A stretch of 64,000 nt of DNA from Bacillus sp. SA1-12 (GCF_000981385.1 NZ_LATZ01000004.1:124001-188000); one strand, 5' to 3'; shown: positions 44,483-53,724, counted from the stretch's first letter. Notes: generated by a model not told the origin, from the letters alone. Numbers and translations: made by a program.

Positions 44483-44542
44483 AATACACTTGTATCAAAA
44501 AATATTTTATTGTATGCTGAGTTTATATAATACAATTGTATT
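44483..44542. promoter_or_regulatory. Two TetR-type operators in the divergent promoter region
   Basis: AATACAATTGTATT (44529-44542) is a perfect 14-bp palindrome; AATACACTTGTATC (44483-44496) is an imperfect copy 46 bp away. The first overlaps a TATAAT -10 element (44526-44531) of the membrane-protein gene. Confidence 0.7.
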
Positions 44543-44559
44543 GAAAAGAGGTGTCCTTT

Positions 44560-45114
44560 ATGAGTTTAGTAGGATGGATGATTGTTTTTTGTGAAATTGC
44601 TTTTTGGGTTGTTATTTTTTTAGGTTTGACAGCACGTTATCTCTTTAAGCAAAAACGATTTGGCCTCATTTTATTAGCATTAACCCCTCTTATCGATTTG
44701 ATCCTGTTAATTACAGCAGGTTTTGATTTATATCGCGGAGCTGACGCAACACTTGCCCATGCACTTGCTGCTGTATATATCGGCGTCTCGCTTGCCTATG
44801 GTAAAAGTATGATTGAATGGGCAGATCAACGTTTTCTGTACTATGTATTGAAACAAGGGGAAAAGCCTAGGAAGCAATATGGTTTGGATTACGCAAAGCA
44901 TAATTTTACGAATTTCTTGAGGCATATCATCGCCTATGTCATTGGAGCAGGTTTGTTGGCAGCCATTATCTTTATAGTAAACGATTCTTCCCGCACAGAA
45001 GCATTAAGCGGCGTATTGAGAATATGGTCTCTTGCCCTGGGGATTGATTTAATTTTTACGATTAGTTATTTTATTTGGCCGCGAAAGGAAAAGAAGAAGG
45101 CTGCAGGTATATAA
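44560..45114 (+). CDS. Membrane protein of unknown function
   Basis: A 184-residue protein with four hydrophobic helices (GWMIVFCEIAFWVVIFLGLT, FGLILLALTPLIDLILLITA, HIIAYVIGAGLLAAIIFIVN and a last one near the C-terminus) and a basic tail WPRKEKKKAAGI. A charged central loop contains YGKSMIEWADQRFLYYVLKQ. I do not recognise a function; similar proteins are annotated only as integral membrane proteins. The ATG with AGAGGTG upstream is preferred to the GTG three codons earlier. It is probably controlled by the divergent TetR protein. Confidence 0.8.
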   Translation: MSLVGWMIVFCEIAFWVVIFLGLTARYLFKQKRFGLILLALTPLIDLILLITAGFDLYRGADATLAHALAAVYIGVSLAYGKSMIEWADQRFLYYVLKQGEKPRKQYGLDYAKHNFTNFLRHIIAYVIGAGLLAAIIFIVNDSSRTEALSGVLRIWSLALGIDLIFTISYFIWPRKEKKKAAGI

Positions 45115-45123
45115 AAAATGTAT

Positions 45124-45154
45124 GGGGCTGTCTCAATACCAAAGGGGCAGCCCC
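45124..45154. terminator. Bidirectional terminator
   Basis: GGGGCTG (45124-45130) pairs with CAGCCCC (45148-45154), with T-rich tails on the plus side and a complementary A run on the other. It lies between convergent transcripts. Confidence 0.8.
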
Positions 45155-45162
45155 TTTATTGT

Positions 45163-45438
45163 TTATAAGATAATTTTAACTTTCATGTTCTCTTGCAATT
45201 CAGCATCAACAAGTGTCAATCCTTTATGGTTTTTTAAAGAAGTAATGATGATATTGAACATTTCTTTATCGAGTGAATCTGGGATCCAGGGGTCTGCTTT
45301 CGTCTGGTTAGTCCATTTTTTAATCTGTTTCCAAAGCAGCTGCGAGGAGAGCAAAGCTCCTAAACAGTTCAAAACAGCATAGGGGACTGGAATCATAAAT
45401 TGAACATGTCTTCTTGTTTTAATCATGACTTTAATCAT
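45163..45438 (-). CDS. Hypothetical protein, third gene of the DUF2089 operon
   Basis: A 91-residue protein I do not recognise. It has one hydrophobic stretch (FMIPVPYAVLNCLGALLSSQ) and a C-terminal part (DKEMFNIIITSLKNHKGLTL, then VDAELQENMKVKIIL) resembling the beta-strand end of the neighbouring SHOCT-like protein, so the two may be related. It starts 5 bases after the SHOCT-like gene and ends at a shared terminator, so it belongs to a three-gene operon. A site of AAGAAG is weak but typical for coupled genes. Confidence 0.65.
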   Translation of the reverse strand: MIKVMIKTRRHVQFMIPVPYAVLNCLGALLSSQLLWKQIKKWTNQTKADPWIPDSLDKEMFNIIITSLKNHKGLTLVDAELQENMKVKIIL

Positions 45439-45443
45439 TCTTC

Positions 45444-45830
45444 TTACTCAATAACAACGGAAACCTTATCTCCGTTTGCAGAAGCAACATCAACGATCTG
45501 GCCATCTACTTCATTTTCTATCGCATGGATGAGAAGGTCAATATCAATATCCTTTACGTACACCGCAGCCTGCGGTACATTTGCAGCAATTCCATGGCCA
45601 GCTTTTAAAACAGCTTTTACAAGATTAATTGGAACATTGACATTAATATTATCTTTATCAGTAGATTCAACTTTAATTTTAAGCATCCTTTTATGATAAC
45701 CTGAGCTCGTATCAACATGGATACTGCTCTCTTTATTCCCCTTCATAACGTGGAGTAGCTCTGTTGCTTTTTCAACATCCAATTTCCCTTCTTGCACCAT
45801 GGTCATTACCTTTGAAATTTCTTCTTTCAT
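45444..45830 (-). CDS. SHOCT-like/DUF4097-related protein (YvlB N-terminus type)
   Basis: A 128-residue cytoplasmic protein. It starts with a helical SHOCT-like unit (EEISKVMTMVQEGKLDVEKA, TELLHVMKG) as in YvlB/LiaX-type proteins, followed by beta-strands (MLKIKVESTDKDNINVNVPI, VASANGDKVSVVIE). The helical unit TAEEAIQLL also ends the upstream DUF2089 protein, suggesting they associate. Its ATG overlaps the stop of that gene by one base. Function unknown; relatives occur in envelope-stress operons. Confidence 0.75.
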   Translation of the reverse strand: MKEEISKVMTMVQEGKLDVEKATELLHVMKGNKESSIHVDTSSGYHKRMLKIKVESTDKDNINVNVPINLVKAVLKAGHGIAANVPQAAVYVKDIDIDLLIHAIENEVDGQIVDVASANGDKVSVVIE

Positions 45831-46207
45831 TACGCATCCTCCTCATTTTCTTTTAGTAATTGAATGGCCTCTTCAGCCGTTATTTCTCCAGCATCAAGCA
45901 TTGAGATCACTTTTTTCTTATCAACCTTTTGTTTCGTACGGTCAGAATATCCTAATGCCTCAATAATTTCATTTAACTTTCCGCGAACGGTAGGATATGA
46001 AACGGAAAGCTCCTTTTCAACTTCTTTAATATTCCCCCTGCATTTTAAGAAGACCTCAATAAAACGAAGCTGCTCCGCAGCAAGGGATGAGAATTTGGAT
46101 AACGCAAACTCATTTTCAATATTCGTACGGCAATTAGAACAATGCAATTTTGTTACGGTTAAAGTTTTATGACAAACTGGACAATCTGTTAGAAGTGGAA
46201 ATGCCAT
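45830..46207 (-). CDS. DUF2089 family protein with zinc ribbon and HTH
   Basis: A 125-residue protein. Residues 8-26 carry CPVCHKTLTVTKLHCSNC, a four-Cys zinc ribbon. A DUF2089 helix-turn-helix-like part follows (FIEVFLKCRGNIKEVEKELS, VSYPTVRGKLNEIIEALGY), then a SHOCT-like C-terminal helix pair (ISMLDAGEITAEEAIQLLKE). It looks like a DNA-binding regulator, possibly of its own operon. The ATG at 46207 has AAAGGAGAG upstream. The promoter region (46240-46340) is exceptionally AT-rich. Confidence 0.82.
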   Translation of the reverse strand: MAFPLLTDCPVCHKTLTVTKLHCSNCRTNIENEFALSKFSSLAAEQLRFIEVFLKCRGNIKEVEKELSVSYPTVRGKLNEIIEALGYSDRTKQKVDKKKVISMLDAGEITAEEAIQLLKENEEDA

Positions 46208-46363
46208 GTTTCTCTCCTTTCCTCTCGATACTTCCATTATATAATTTTAATTAAATTTATCAATTTAATTTTTAAAATTATTAATTTTTTTATTAATAAT
46301 TTTTAAATATATCAATTTCAATTTAAAATAATTAATTACCCCCTTGAGTTTTGAGATAACAAA

Positions 46364-46424
46364 AAAAGGGACTGCTCCCCACAAATACCTTATAGTAGTA
46401 TCTGTTAGGAAAGCAGACCCTTTT
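46364..46424 (-). terminator. Terminator of ugtP
   Basis: On the minus strand AAAGGGTCTGCTTTCC pairs with GGGGAGCAGTCCCTTT across a loop of about 28 bases, with one mismatch, and is followed by a T run (complement of 46361-46367). The loop is unusually long. Confidence 0.6.
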
Positions 46425-46467
46425 AAGACAGTCCTTCAATGCACATGATTTTTTTGGTGTAAGATAA

Positions 46468-47649
46468 TCAGGACATTCCGACCCTCATCTTAACCGCTTT
46501 TTTGGCACGTGAACGTTCTGTAACATCTTGTTTGAATACCTCGCCAATCATATCCTCCAAAACCGCTCGAGCGGAGTTTGGATAGTGCATTTGCTTAATG
46601 TTTTCTTTCATTTCTTTTAATGTTTTTTTATTATTAAGAAGTTCGATGACAACTTCTTTCATTTCATTATAATCATTGACGATCATGGCAGATCGTTTTT
46701 CTTCAAAATATAAGGCATTTTCCTGTTCCTGACCAGGCACCGGCTTGTATAATATGACTGGCACGCCAAGTGCTGTAGCTTCAGATAAGGTAATTCCGCC
46801 TGGCTTTGTAATCATACAGGATGCAATTCGGAATAACTCGTCGACCTTCTCTACATAGCCCAATGGAATAATTGTTTTAGGATGGGCCACTGCAAACGGC
46901 TCAAGCTTTCTCATCAGCGCAGTGTTATTTCCGCAAACAATGACAACCTGCAGATTTTCCTGGTTGACAAAGGATTCACATATATATTTTACATTTTTTA
47001 AGACCCCATGTGCTCCGGCCATAATTAATACAATTTCCTTATTTGGATCTAAATTGTATTTTTGATATACCTCTTCCTTTTTAACGTTAGCCATTTCGAA
47101 CTGTTCACGAATGGGGATTCCGGTAATCTTCACTTGATTTTGGCTTACCCCAAGCTCGACTAATTTTTCTTTGACATTTTCACTTGCAACATAATATTTA
47201 TCGATATGTTGATGCACCCAAATTTTATGAAGGCAAAAGTCTGTTACCACATTAAAAGTCGGGATAACCTCACCTGTCTTATTCCGATATTCCGGAACAA
47301 CCATCATTGGAAATGTATTGATAATCATATCCGGCTTCTCAGTCTGAATCAGTTCTTTCAGCTTTTTTTGACCAAGCGTATAATACAGGTTCATGAAGCG
47401 CTTGTTGTACATCTTATCGATTCCATAATAAAAAATCTTGTAAAATCGTTTTCCATAAGAAAAACTCTTAATATATAAATGTTTTGTTATTTTCGAAATG
47501 AGTGGGTGTGACTCTTTGTATAGCTCGGAAACGACAACTTGCTTAAACCCCATTTTTTTACATTCATTTTCCAAGGTTTTCGCTACTTGAATATGTCCGT
47601 TTCCATATTTCTCTGTTAATATTAAAACTTTTGATTTGCTTACCAACAC
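46468..47649 (-). CDS. ugtP: Processive diacylglycerol beta-glucosyltransferase
   Basis: A 393-residue GT28 glycosyltransferase making mono- and diglucosyldiacylglycerol from UDP-glucose, used as glycolipid and lipoteichoic acid anchor; in B. subtilis UgtP also couples nutrient status to cell size. Motifs closely follow UgtP: VLILTEKYGNGHIQVAKTLE, INTFPMMVVPEYRNKTG, NVVTDFCLHKIWVHQHIDKY, KITGIPIREQFE and PGGITLSEATALGVPVILYK. The open frame reaches a TTG at 47673, but the GTG at 47649 has TAGGAG 8 bases away and gives the usual length. It is monocistronic. Confidence 0.95.
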   Translation of the reverse strand: MLVSKSKVLILTEKYGNGHIQVAKTLENECKKMGFKQVVVSELYKESHPLISKITKHLYIKSFSYGKRFYKIFYYGIDKMYNKRFMNLYYTLGQKKLKELIQTEKPDMIINTFPMMVVPEYRNKTGEVIPTFNVVTDFCLHKIWVHQHIDKYYVASENVKEKLVELGVSQNQVKITGIPIREQFEMANVKKEEVYQKYNLDPNKEIVLIMAGAHGVLKNVKYICESFVNQENLQVVIVCGNNTALMRKLEPFAVAHPKTIIPLGYVEKVDELFRIASCMITKPGGITLSEATALGVPVILYKPVPGQEQENALYFEEKRSAMIVNDYNEMKEVVIELLNNKKTLKEMKENIKQMHYPNSARAVLEDMIGEVFKQDVTERSRAKKAVKMRVGMS

Positions 47650-47942
47650 GTTTGTATCTCCTAACTTAGGCAAATAATTAGTGATGATGAAAGATTGTGT
47701 ACTTAGACATTGATTGTAACGCGTTTTGATCGAATAGAAAAGCCCTCATATTTAAATGAGACTTTGAGATCTCCTCTTTTCTATCATCCTATGAATCACT
47801 GAATGTTAAAACATGCTCAGGCTCTATGTTATTCTAGGGCCTGAGATGTAGTATTTTTAAAAATTGGGGCCAGTGTGAACAGTTGCTGCTATTATTTTAC
47901 CATTTTTTTAGAAAAAATCCTTCTTCCAACTTTATGAAAGAA

Positions 47943-48638
47943 TTATGAACTAGTTGGTTTCATATAAGACTCTTCAAAAGGCTGAACAACAACAAAGCCC
48001 TCACCTTCAAATCTCATTTGGATCGATTCGCCGCTTCCTCTCCCCAAAAATGTTTTTAAGGTAATATCGGTTTGAAATTCAGGCTGCAATTGGCCAGACC
48101 AAGCAACTGTTGCATTCGGATCGGTAATCACTGGCTTTCCCGGAGTTACTCTTAAGGTTAAAGGCTCATAATGAGAGGTGATCGCAATCATCCCTGTTCC
48201 CTCACATCTGACATTGAAGAGACCGCCGGCCATCATACCAGCAATACGTTTCATCAGCTTAATATCCCAACGAAGATTTGATTCAAAGGCAAGCAGGTCA
48301 TTTCCGTTCACAAAAATAATATCATCCTGCAAATCAAGAATAATAACCTTTTTCCCTTGGTCTGCGAGATACATTTTCCCTTGTCCTTTTGCCTTCATTA
48401 ATGCCGCTCCTTCACCTGTCAGCGCTTTTTTAAATGTTTTTCCCCATCCATGCTCAAGCAAACCTTCACGTTCAAATTTTATTTGTCCATTATAAGCAAC
48501 CATCGATCCTGCTTTTGCCCAAACCTGTCCATCCAGGTTTACCTCTAGCATACGAGGTGTTTCTAATTCAAAAAGACCTTCCCCTTTATCTTCCTGTTCG
48601 GTTTGTTTGATAAATTCATTAATCGAATATTTACTCAT
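47943..48638 (-). CDS. AIM24-family protein
   Basis: A 231-residue protein with tandem beta-rich AIM24 (DUF124) sequence: [60 protein letters not shown] and [16 protein letters not shown]. The family is widespread in bacteria and yeast mitochondria without a defined bacterial function, sometimes near tellurium-resistance or envelope genes. The start at 48638 has a GGGGAG site; the longer frame does not. The 290-base gap before ugtP holds no gene. Confidence 0.9.
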   Translation of the reverse strand: MSKYSINEFIKQTEQEDKGEGLFELETPRMLEVNLDGQVWAKAGSMVAYNGQIKFEREGLLEHGWGKTFKKALTGEGAALMKAKGQGKMYLADQGKKVIILDLQDDIIFVNGNDLLAFESNLRWDIKLMKRIAGMMAGGLFNVRCEGTGMIAITSHYEPLTLRVTPGKPVITDPNATVAWSGQLQPEFQTDITLKTFLGRGSGESIQMRFEGEGFVVVQPFEESYMKPTSS

Positions 48639-48862
48639 TTCATCAACTCCCCTTCTTTTATTGTAAATACGGATCATTAGGTACTTTTGTTTCATTTACT
48701 CCCATTACTTACATATTCAGACACTTTATTCATTTTATCTATTCGAATTGTCGTTGTATATAATTCATCCAATATATTATAATTTTGGATGAAATTGTTA
48801 TTTACTTAAGTTAAGATAATAATTGGGGTTAAGTTCCCAATCTTTTTTCTTAATAACACGAA

Positions 48863-49537
48863 ATGCAGGTGAATTTCATATTACATTTAAAAAGTAAACA
48901 GAAAAGAGGCTTTATCCTATTATCGCCAATTTTGATTATTACAGTTATTCATTTCATCATATCAATTAGCAACTCATATATCCAAGCATACTCTTGGGTA
49001 TTAACAGCCTTGTTATACTGGACATTACTAGGATTGATGATTGTTGGTTTTGTTTCAATTACCACCATTAAAGACTGGTTTAAAAAACCACTCTTTAAAA
49101 AGAAGTGGCTGATCATCGGAATTTTAATTGGGCTCTTTCCTGTTGCAGGAATTCTTATTCCAAATTACTCATTAATTATTGAATATCCGACGATTGCCAT
49201 CTTTGTTTTATTTTTTGCTCTGATTAATCCTTGGTTTGAGCAAGGATATTGGAGGGGATTATTATTGGATGCTGGTAAAAACCTTCCTGCCTGGGCAATT
49301 GTCTTTTATTCCAGTTTTCTATTTTCTCTAAGTCATTCGCTGCTTTGGGGTATCTTCTCAATTGGAAATCGTTCAATCCAATTATTCATAGTCCTCTTTA
49401 TCATGGGTATCATTTGGTCAGTTATCAGGTATAAAACAAAAAGCTTACGTTGGCCTTTATTTTCACATGTCCTAGTTGATATTGGAAATCTCTCTGTATT
49501 TGTCTTTTTAAATCTGTATGTTCCTCCGGGAATGTAA
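48863..49537 (+). CDS. CPBP-like intramembrane protease family protein
   Basis: A 224-residue protein with about seven helices. The CPBP (Rce1-like) motifs appear as NPWFEQGYWRGLLLDAG, FLFSLSHSLLWGIFS and SHVLVDIGNLSVFVFL, keeping the first Glu, the Arg and the two His/Asn motifs. The usual EE pair is EQ, so activity is uncertain. Such proteins serve in prenyl-protein or bacteriocin processing and immunity. The ATG lacks a good ribosome binding site, so the true start is unsure. It is divergent from the AIM24 gene. Confidence 0.75.
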   Translation: MQVNFILHLKSKQKRGFILLSPILIITVIHFIISISNSYIQAYSWVLTALLYWTLLGLMIVGFVSITTIKDWFKKPLFKKKWLIIGILIGLFPVAGILIPNYSLIIEYPTIAIFVLFFALINPWFEQGYWRGLLLDAGKNLPAWAIVFYSSFLFSLSHSLLWGIFSIGNRSIQLFIVLFIMGIIWSVIRYKTKSLRWPLFSHVLVDIGNLSVFVFLNLYVPPGM

Positions 49538-49595
49538 AGTTATTAATATTGAAATCTATTTTTCATCAGGCAATCGGCCAACCTAATAAAAAAAT

Positions 49596-49612
49596 GCCCG
49601 ATGCATTCGGAC
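49596..49612 (-). terminator. Terminator of the polysaccharide deacetylase gene
   Basis: A short stem GCCCGA/TCGGAC with one mismatch and a 5-base loop, 7 bases after the stop codon and followed on the minus strand by ATTTTTTTATT. Confidence 0.65.
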
Positions 49613-49619
49613 CTTTAAC

Positions 49620-50342
49620 CTAATTATTATTAGCTTTTTCATATTTTAGGAGCTCTGATACGGTTTTAAATTCGTATCCTTGCTCAGTTAATTTATTTAT
49701 GATCCCTTCAACCGATCCTAGTGATTCCTTTCGGCTATCATACATAACATGCAGTAAGATAATCGATCCACTTTTAGCATGATCACTAACATGTTGAACG
49801 ATTTTTTCTGAATCAGCGCCAATCTCTGGATCTGTCTCCGGCTCAATATCCCATAGGATTGATTTACGATCATGGTCTGCTAAGTATTTTGGCAGAAAAA
49901 AGAGCTTTTTCCCATATGGCGGCCGAAAGAGAATGTCTCCTTCATAGCCAATTTCTCTAATAAGTTTGTCTGTATTCTCTACTTCTTCTTTTATAAAAGA
50001 AGGAGATTTGAAGACCATTCTTTGATGGGAAAACGTATGATTTCCTACTTCATGTCCTGCTAGAGCGATTTTTTTCGCTTCTTCCATATTTTCCTCAATT
50101 TCTTTTCCTGTTAGAAAAAAGGTGGCTTTTATGTCCTTTTCTTGAAGAATTTTTAGAATATCTTCTGTTTTCATTGTCGGTCCATCATCAAATGTTAAAG
50201 CGACAACCTTTTCTTCTGTCTCTGCTTTATGGATGATTTCACCGAAAAGTTGAAAGCTTGTAGAATTAATTAATTGCAAGAACCCATAGCCTAAAACAAT
50301 TAAGATGAGTAAAGCTGCTGCAGCTATTTTTATAGCTTTCAT
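49620..50342 (-). CDS. Polysaccharide deacetylase (NodB family)
   Basis: A 240-residue CE4 enzyme with an N-terminal membrane helix (AAAALLILIVLGYGFLQLI). The catalytic motifs are complete: VVALTFDDGPT (Asp-Asp), HEVGNHTFSHQ (metal His pair), FRPPYGKKLF, WDIEPETDP and IILLHVM. Such enzymes deacetylate peptidoglycan or other amino sugars outside the membrane. It is the last gene before a terminator and may follow uppP, though that gene has its own strong terminator. Confidence 0.92.
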   Translation of the reverse strand: MKAIKIAAAALLILIVLGYGFLQLINSTSFQLFGEIIHKAETEEKVVALTFDDGPTMKTEDILKILQEKDIKATFFLTGKEIEENMEEAKKIALAGHEVGNHTFSHQRMVFKSPSFIKEEVENTDKLIREIGYEGDILFRPPYGKKLFFLPKYLADHDRKSILWDIEPETDPEIGADSEKIVQHVSDHAKSGSIILLHVMYDSRKESLGSVEGIINKLTEQGYEFKTVSELLKYEKANNN

Positions 50343-50374
50343 TTCTCCGTTCCCCCATTCATTTCAAACAAAAA

Positions 50375-50406
50375 GGCTAAGAAAACACAAAATGTGCTTC
50401 TTAGCC
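50375..50406 (-). terminator. Terminator of the dedA-uppP operon
   Basis: GGCTAAGAA (50375-50383) pairs with TTCTTAGCC (50398-50406), with an inner CACA/TGTG extension and a T-rich tail on the minus strand (complement of CAAACAAAAA). Confidence 0.88.
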
Positions 50407-50413
50407 GATATAC

Positions 50414-51247
50414 TTAAAAATAAACTAAATAGATAACCACTACTAAAAGAATGCGGTAAATCGCAAATGGAACAAGCTTAATTTTATTAATCAGCTTTAA
50501 GAAAAAGCGGATCGATATTAATGCAAACACGAACGCACTAATAAACCCTGCAATAAAAAATGGCATTGCATCAAGCGTAAAGTACTCCCAGTTTTTCAGT
50601 AATGATAAAAAGCTGGCGCCGGCCATAATCGGAACTGCCATGATAAACGTGAAATCAGAAGCTGTACGGTGGTTCATGCCTAGTAAAACCCCGCCGGAAA
50701 TGGTTGAGCCTGAACGAGAGAAGCCAGGCCATAAAGAAAGACATTGGATAAGTCCAACCGTGAACGCTTGTTTATAAGTGATTTGGTCCACTGTTTCAGT
50801 CTTAGGCTGTTTTGGTCCGAAGATATCTGCTAAAATCATCAAAATGGCCCCGGCAACTAAACCGATTAATACCGTTTCGATTGAAAATAAATGCTCATCA
50901 ATAAAATCTTCAAACAGAACACCAAGTACACCAGCTGGAATCAATCCCACAATTACTTGTGAAAGCTTCAGACGATTTTGACCTTCAGAAACTGACTCTT
51001 TATTGAGACGGCCTAAACCTAGTAAATCAATAAAACGATTCCTAAAAACGACTACAACAGCTAAAATGGATCCGAGCTGAATGACAATTTTAAACGTATT
51101 TGCTACATATTTCCCAAGAAACTCTTCAGACTGCAGCCACATATCATCAACGATAATCATATGACCTGTTGACGATACAGGCGCAAATTCCGTTAATCCT
51201 TCTACTAATCCTAGAATAACGGCTTTTAAGATTGTTAGAATATCCAT
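50414..51247 (-). CDS. uppP: Undecaprenyl-diphosphatase UppP/BacA
   Basis: A 277-residue integral membrane phosphatase recycling undecaprenyl pyrophosphate for cell-wall synthesis and giving bacitracin tolerance. The two inverted-repeat motifs are present: LVEGLTEFAPVSSTGHMIIV and QCLSLWPGFSRSGSTISGGV (active-site Glu, Ser, Arg and the PGFSRSGST loop). It starts 3 bases after the dedA stop codon, so both are made from one transcript. Pairing with a DedA protein is notable because both families act on undecaprenyl carriers. Confidence 0.95.
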   Translation of the reverse strand: MDILTILKAVILGLVEGLTEFAPVSSTGHMIIVDDMWLQSEEFLGKYVANTFKIVIQLGSILAVVVVFRNRFIDLLGLGRLNKESVSEGQNRLKLSQVIVGLIPAGVLGVLFEDFIDEHLFSIETVLIGLVAGAILMILADIFGPKQPKTETVDQITYKQAFTVGLIQCLSLWPGFSRSGSTISGGVLLGMNHRTASDFTFIMAVPIMAGASFLSLLKNWEYFTLDAMPFFIAGFISAFVFALISIRFFLKLINKIKLVPFAIYRILLVVVIYLVYF

Positions 51248-51250
51248 TTA

Positions 51251-51868
51251 TTAATCTCCCTTATTCCTTTTTCTCTTTTTAATAAACAATGCCAGCACAA
51301 CAATCACTCCAAGTGCAATTACAGCATAGACAACATTTGAATAAATATCCATCACTTCAACAACTTTTTCCCATGACTCTCCAAATTTTGCACCAACTGT
51401 AACTAAAATAACGTTCCATACTAATGTTCCAACCGTTGTAAAAAGGAGAAAGAGCCAAAAGTTCAGACTTGCCATTCCAGCTGGGATCGAAATGAGACTT
51501 CTGATTAACGGGATAACGCGGCAGATAAGGACTGTCCAATATCCGTACTTATCAAACCATTGATCCGCCTTGTAAATGTCCTTTCTCTTTACTTGAAGAA
51601 CCTTCCCCCAGCGATCAACTATTTTCTCAAGTCTTTCAACATCAAGAAGATTTCCAATCTTATATAAAATGACTGCTCCGACAACAGATCCCAAAGTCGC
51701 CGACAGAATTACGCCCGGGACCGTTAAGTCAGTAAAATTCGTCAGCATGCCCCCGAATGTAAGAATCACCTCAGATGGTATTGGAGGAAAAACATTTTCC
51801 AGCGCAATCATCAGAAAGATTCCTACGTAACCAAATTGTTCAATTATACCTGTTATCCAATTTTCCAT
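51251..51868 (-). CDS. DedA-family membrane protein
   Basis: A 205-residue membrane protein with the DedA/SNARE-associated signature: GYVGIFLMIALENVFPPIPS, a GGML turn, the DKYGYWTVLICRVIPLIRSL loop with the conserved Arg residues and IPAGMASLNFWLFLLFTTVG. DedA proteins help recycle undecaprenyl phosphate or phospholipids across the membrane and support proton-motive-force homeostasis. It forms an operon with uppP, which fits a carrier-lipid flippase role; that role is inferred. Confidence 0.93.
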   Translation of the reverse strand: MENWITGIIEQFGYVGIFLMIALENVFPPIPSEVILTFGGMLTNFTDLTVPGVILSATLGSVVGAVILYKIGNLLDVERLEKIVDRWGKVLQVKRKDIYKADQWFDKYGYWTVLICRVIPLIRSLISIPAGMASLNFWLFLLFTTVGTLVWNVILVTVGAKFGESWEKVVEVMDIYSNVVYAVIALGVIVVLALFIKKRKRNKGD

Positions 51869-52248
51869 TTAAACCTCCAAAAAATTATTGTTTCAATTTA
51901 CAATGTGATCCTTCTCATGCAAAATAAATAGGATCCAGATATTCTTTAATCCCACATGTTAGTATACCTTTAATTTACAAATGATTGAATAGTTCTTTTC
52001 TTAACATTTTATTAAATCTTTCTTTGCACTTTATTAACAAAAGCTCAGTGGGCCTGGAGTCATGGGCAATTAAGAGCACATGACTACAAGGTACTTTTCC
52101 TTACCTTTAGCTCATGAATCTCTGGACTCCAGAGAGCAAATCGCTGTCAGTCAAAAGGGCAATGTTCTTATCTTCCTGCACTTGCATGTCCTGTGCTTAA
52201 GAATTGGATGACAAGCACCTATCCACCACTCTTAGAAAAAGGATAAAG
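51869..52248. other. Intergenic region upstream of dedA
   Basis: About 380 bases. The left part is AT-rich (dedA promoter region). The right part (about 52030-52210) is GC-richer, with the inverted words CTGGAGTC/GGACTCCAG (52055 and 52133 regions) and TGCATGTCCTGTGC. No coding frame is convincing. Confidence 0.45.
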
Positions 52249-52274
52249 GACCTGCCGCAGCCGACAAGTCCTAA
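52249..52274 (-). terminator. Terminator of the MFS transporter gene
   Basis: AGGACCTG (52249-52256) pairs with CAAGTCCT (52267-52274) including one G-U, and is followed on the minus strand by CTTTATCCTTTTTCT. Confidence 0.7.
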
Positions 52275-52278
52275 TGAT

Positions 52279-53502
52279 TTATAAAGAATGTATCTTTTTT
52301 TCGTTATTTACCATCCTATTAGAATTCAATTGTTTCCGTCCCCATGCAATGGAAAGCATCATACCAATCAACCCCACTGCACCAGCCAGATAAAACACAG
52401 CTGAAAAGTTCACCATTTGACTAAACATTCCTGCCACAAAAGGGCCAAGGAAAATTCCGAGTGCATAGATCGCCTGGAATAGCCCCATAGCTGTTGCCCG
52501 CTTTGATAATGAAATCGTTTGAATTGCCATTCCCATTAAAAGAGGGATTGTCATTCCTTGGGCATAGCCATTTAATGCCTGTGTCACATATAGCCATTGC
52601 AAATTTGAAACAAAAGGAATAATAGAGGTAAAGACAAATGTTCCTAAAAATCCAACGATTAAAATAGACCACTTATGATAGCGATTGAGTAAATATCTTC
52701 CGGTAATAATCGGTGCAATCGCATGCGGCACCATAAAGCTAAAAACTAGGATAATTAAGCTTTCTTTTGTTGCTCCTATATTTAAAGCATAGGTTGGCGT
52801 GAAGCCAAACATAGTAATGAACAGGACAGCATTTGCTAACGCAGATAAAAGAGCTACTTTCAGCACAATCGGGTCTTTAATGACGGCACGCAATTCTCCC
52901 ATCTCGATTTTTTTATCGCCTGTTTGACTCTGGACTTCCTTCACCCCAAATGACATGATAATACCGAGACAGCCAATGATTCCTCCTAACCAAAAAGGTG
53001 CCTTCCATCCCCATTCACTAACAAGATAACCACTAAGGCCCATGCTGATAAGCTGTGAGGCAACAGTGACAAACTGGATATTCCCCATGGCCTTCGTTGT
53101 ATCTTCCGCTTTAAAATAACTTGCGTACAATACAGTAAAGGCAACCCACATGGATGCGGTAACGCCAGAAAGAACCCGGGAAGCAAAAGCAAAGCCTAAG
53201 CTATCTGTCAAAGCAAACCCAAAGCAGCTAATCACACCTGTTACAAGCCCTGCAATAATAAATGGCTTTCGTATTTGCATTTTATCTGATAGAATCCCGA
53301 TCGGCAGTCTTAGCAATATTTGCATAATTCCGTAGCTCCCCGCGATAAATCCCACTAGCGTATAGGCTCCTCCAAGATAATCTAAATATTCAACAAAAAC
53401 AGGGACGTAGATATAAAGCGAGAACCAATAAATAAATGTAATGACAATGAAAAATAGATGGTAGTATAATGAAATTTTTCGTGTTTCATTGTTGGTGTTC
53501 AA
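52279..53502 (-). CDS. MFS transporter (DHA1-like)
   Basis: A 407-residue, twelve-helix major facilitator protein. Motif A appears as GILSDKMQIRKPFIIAGLVT; the other half has the second repeat around RATAMGLFQAIYALGIFLGP. Size and motifs suit drug or metabolite efflux. The longest frame starts at 53601, but the TTG at 53502 has a perfect AGGAGG 7 bases upstream and gives the standard N-terminus MNTNNETRKISLYYHLFFIV. The substrate is unknown and it is monocistronic. Confidence 0.88.
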   Translation of the reverse strand: MNTNNETRKISLYYHLFFIVITFIYWFSLYIYVPVFVEYLDYLGGAYTLVGFIAGSYGIMQILLRLPIGILSDKMQIRKPFIIAGLVTGVISCFGFALTDSLGFAFASRVLSGVTASMWVAFTVLYASYFKAEDTTKAMGNIQFVTVASQLISMGLSGYLVSEWGWKAPFWLGGIIGCLGIIMSFGVKEVQSQTGDKKIEMGELRAVIKDPIVLKVALLSALANAVLFITMFGFTPTYALNIGATKESLIILVFSFMVPHAIAPIITGRYLLNRYHKWSILIVGFLGTFVFTSIIPFVSNLQWLYVTQALNGYAQGMTIPLLMGMAIQTISLSKRATAMGLFQAIYALGIFLGPFVAGMFSQMVNFSAVFYLAGAVGLIGMMLSIAWGRKQLNSNRMVNNEKKIHSL

Positions 53503-53724
53503 ATGAAATCCTCCTGTACAGCTTCTGTAGTCAATCATTTCGTTTTCAACTTCAATTGGCAGATTACTGTAAAAGTAACATGATCCTAGTGGATTCGTCA
53601 TCTAAAAGGAATTATCCTCTATGAATCAATAAGTTTAATAATTAATACTCCTTCTCTTAAACTGACATAATCAACAAAAACGTTTCGTATGATGGCATGT
53701 TAAAAGAAAAGGAGGGTTATGCAT

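Noticed and set aside
45400..45696. A 98-codon plus-strand frame across the SHOCT-like gene
   Set aside because: Contained in two coupled minus-strand genes and without start signals.
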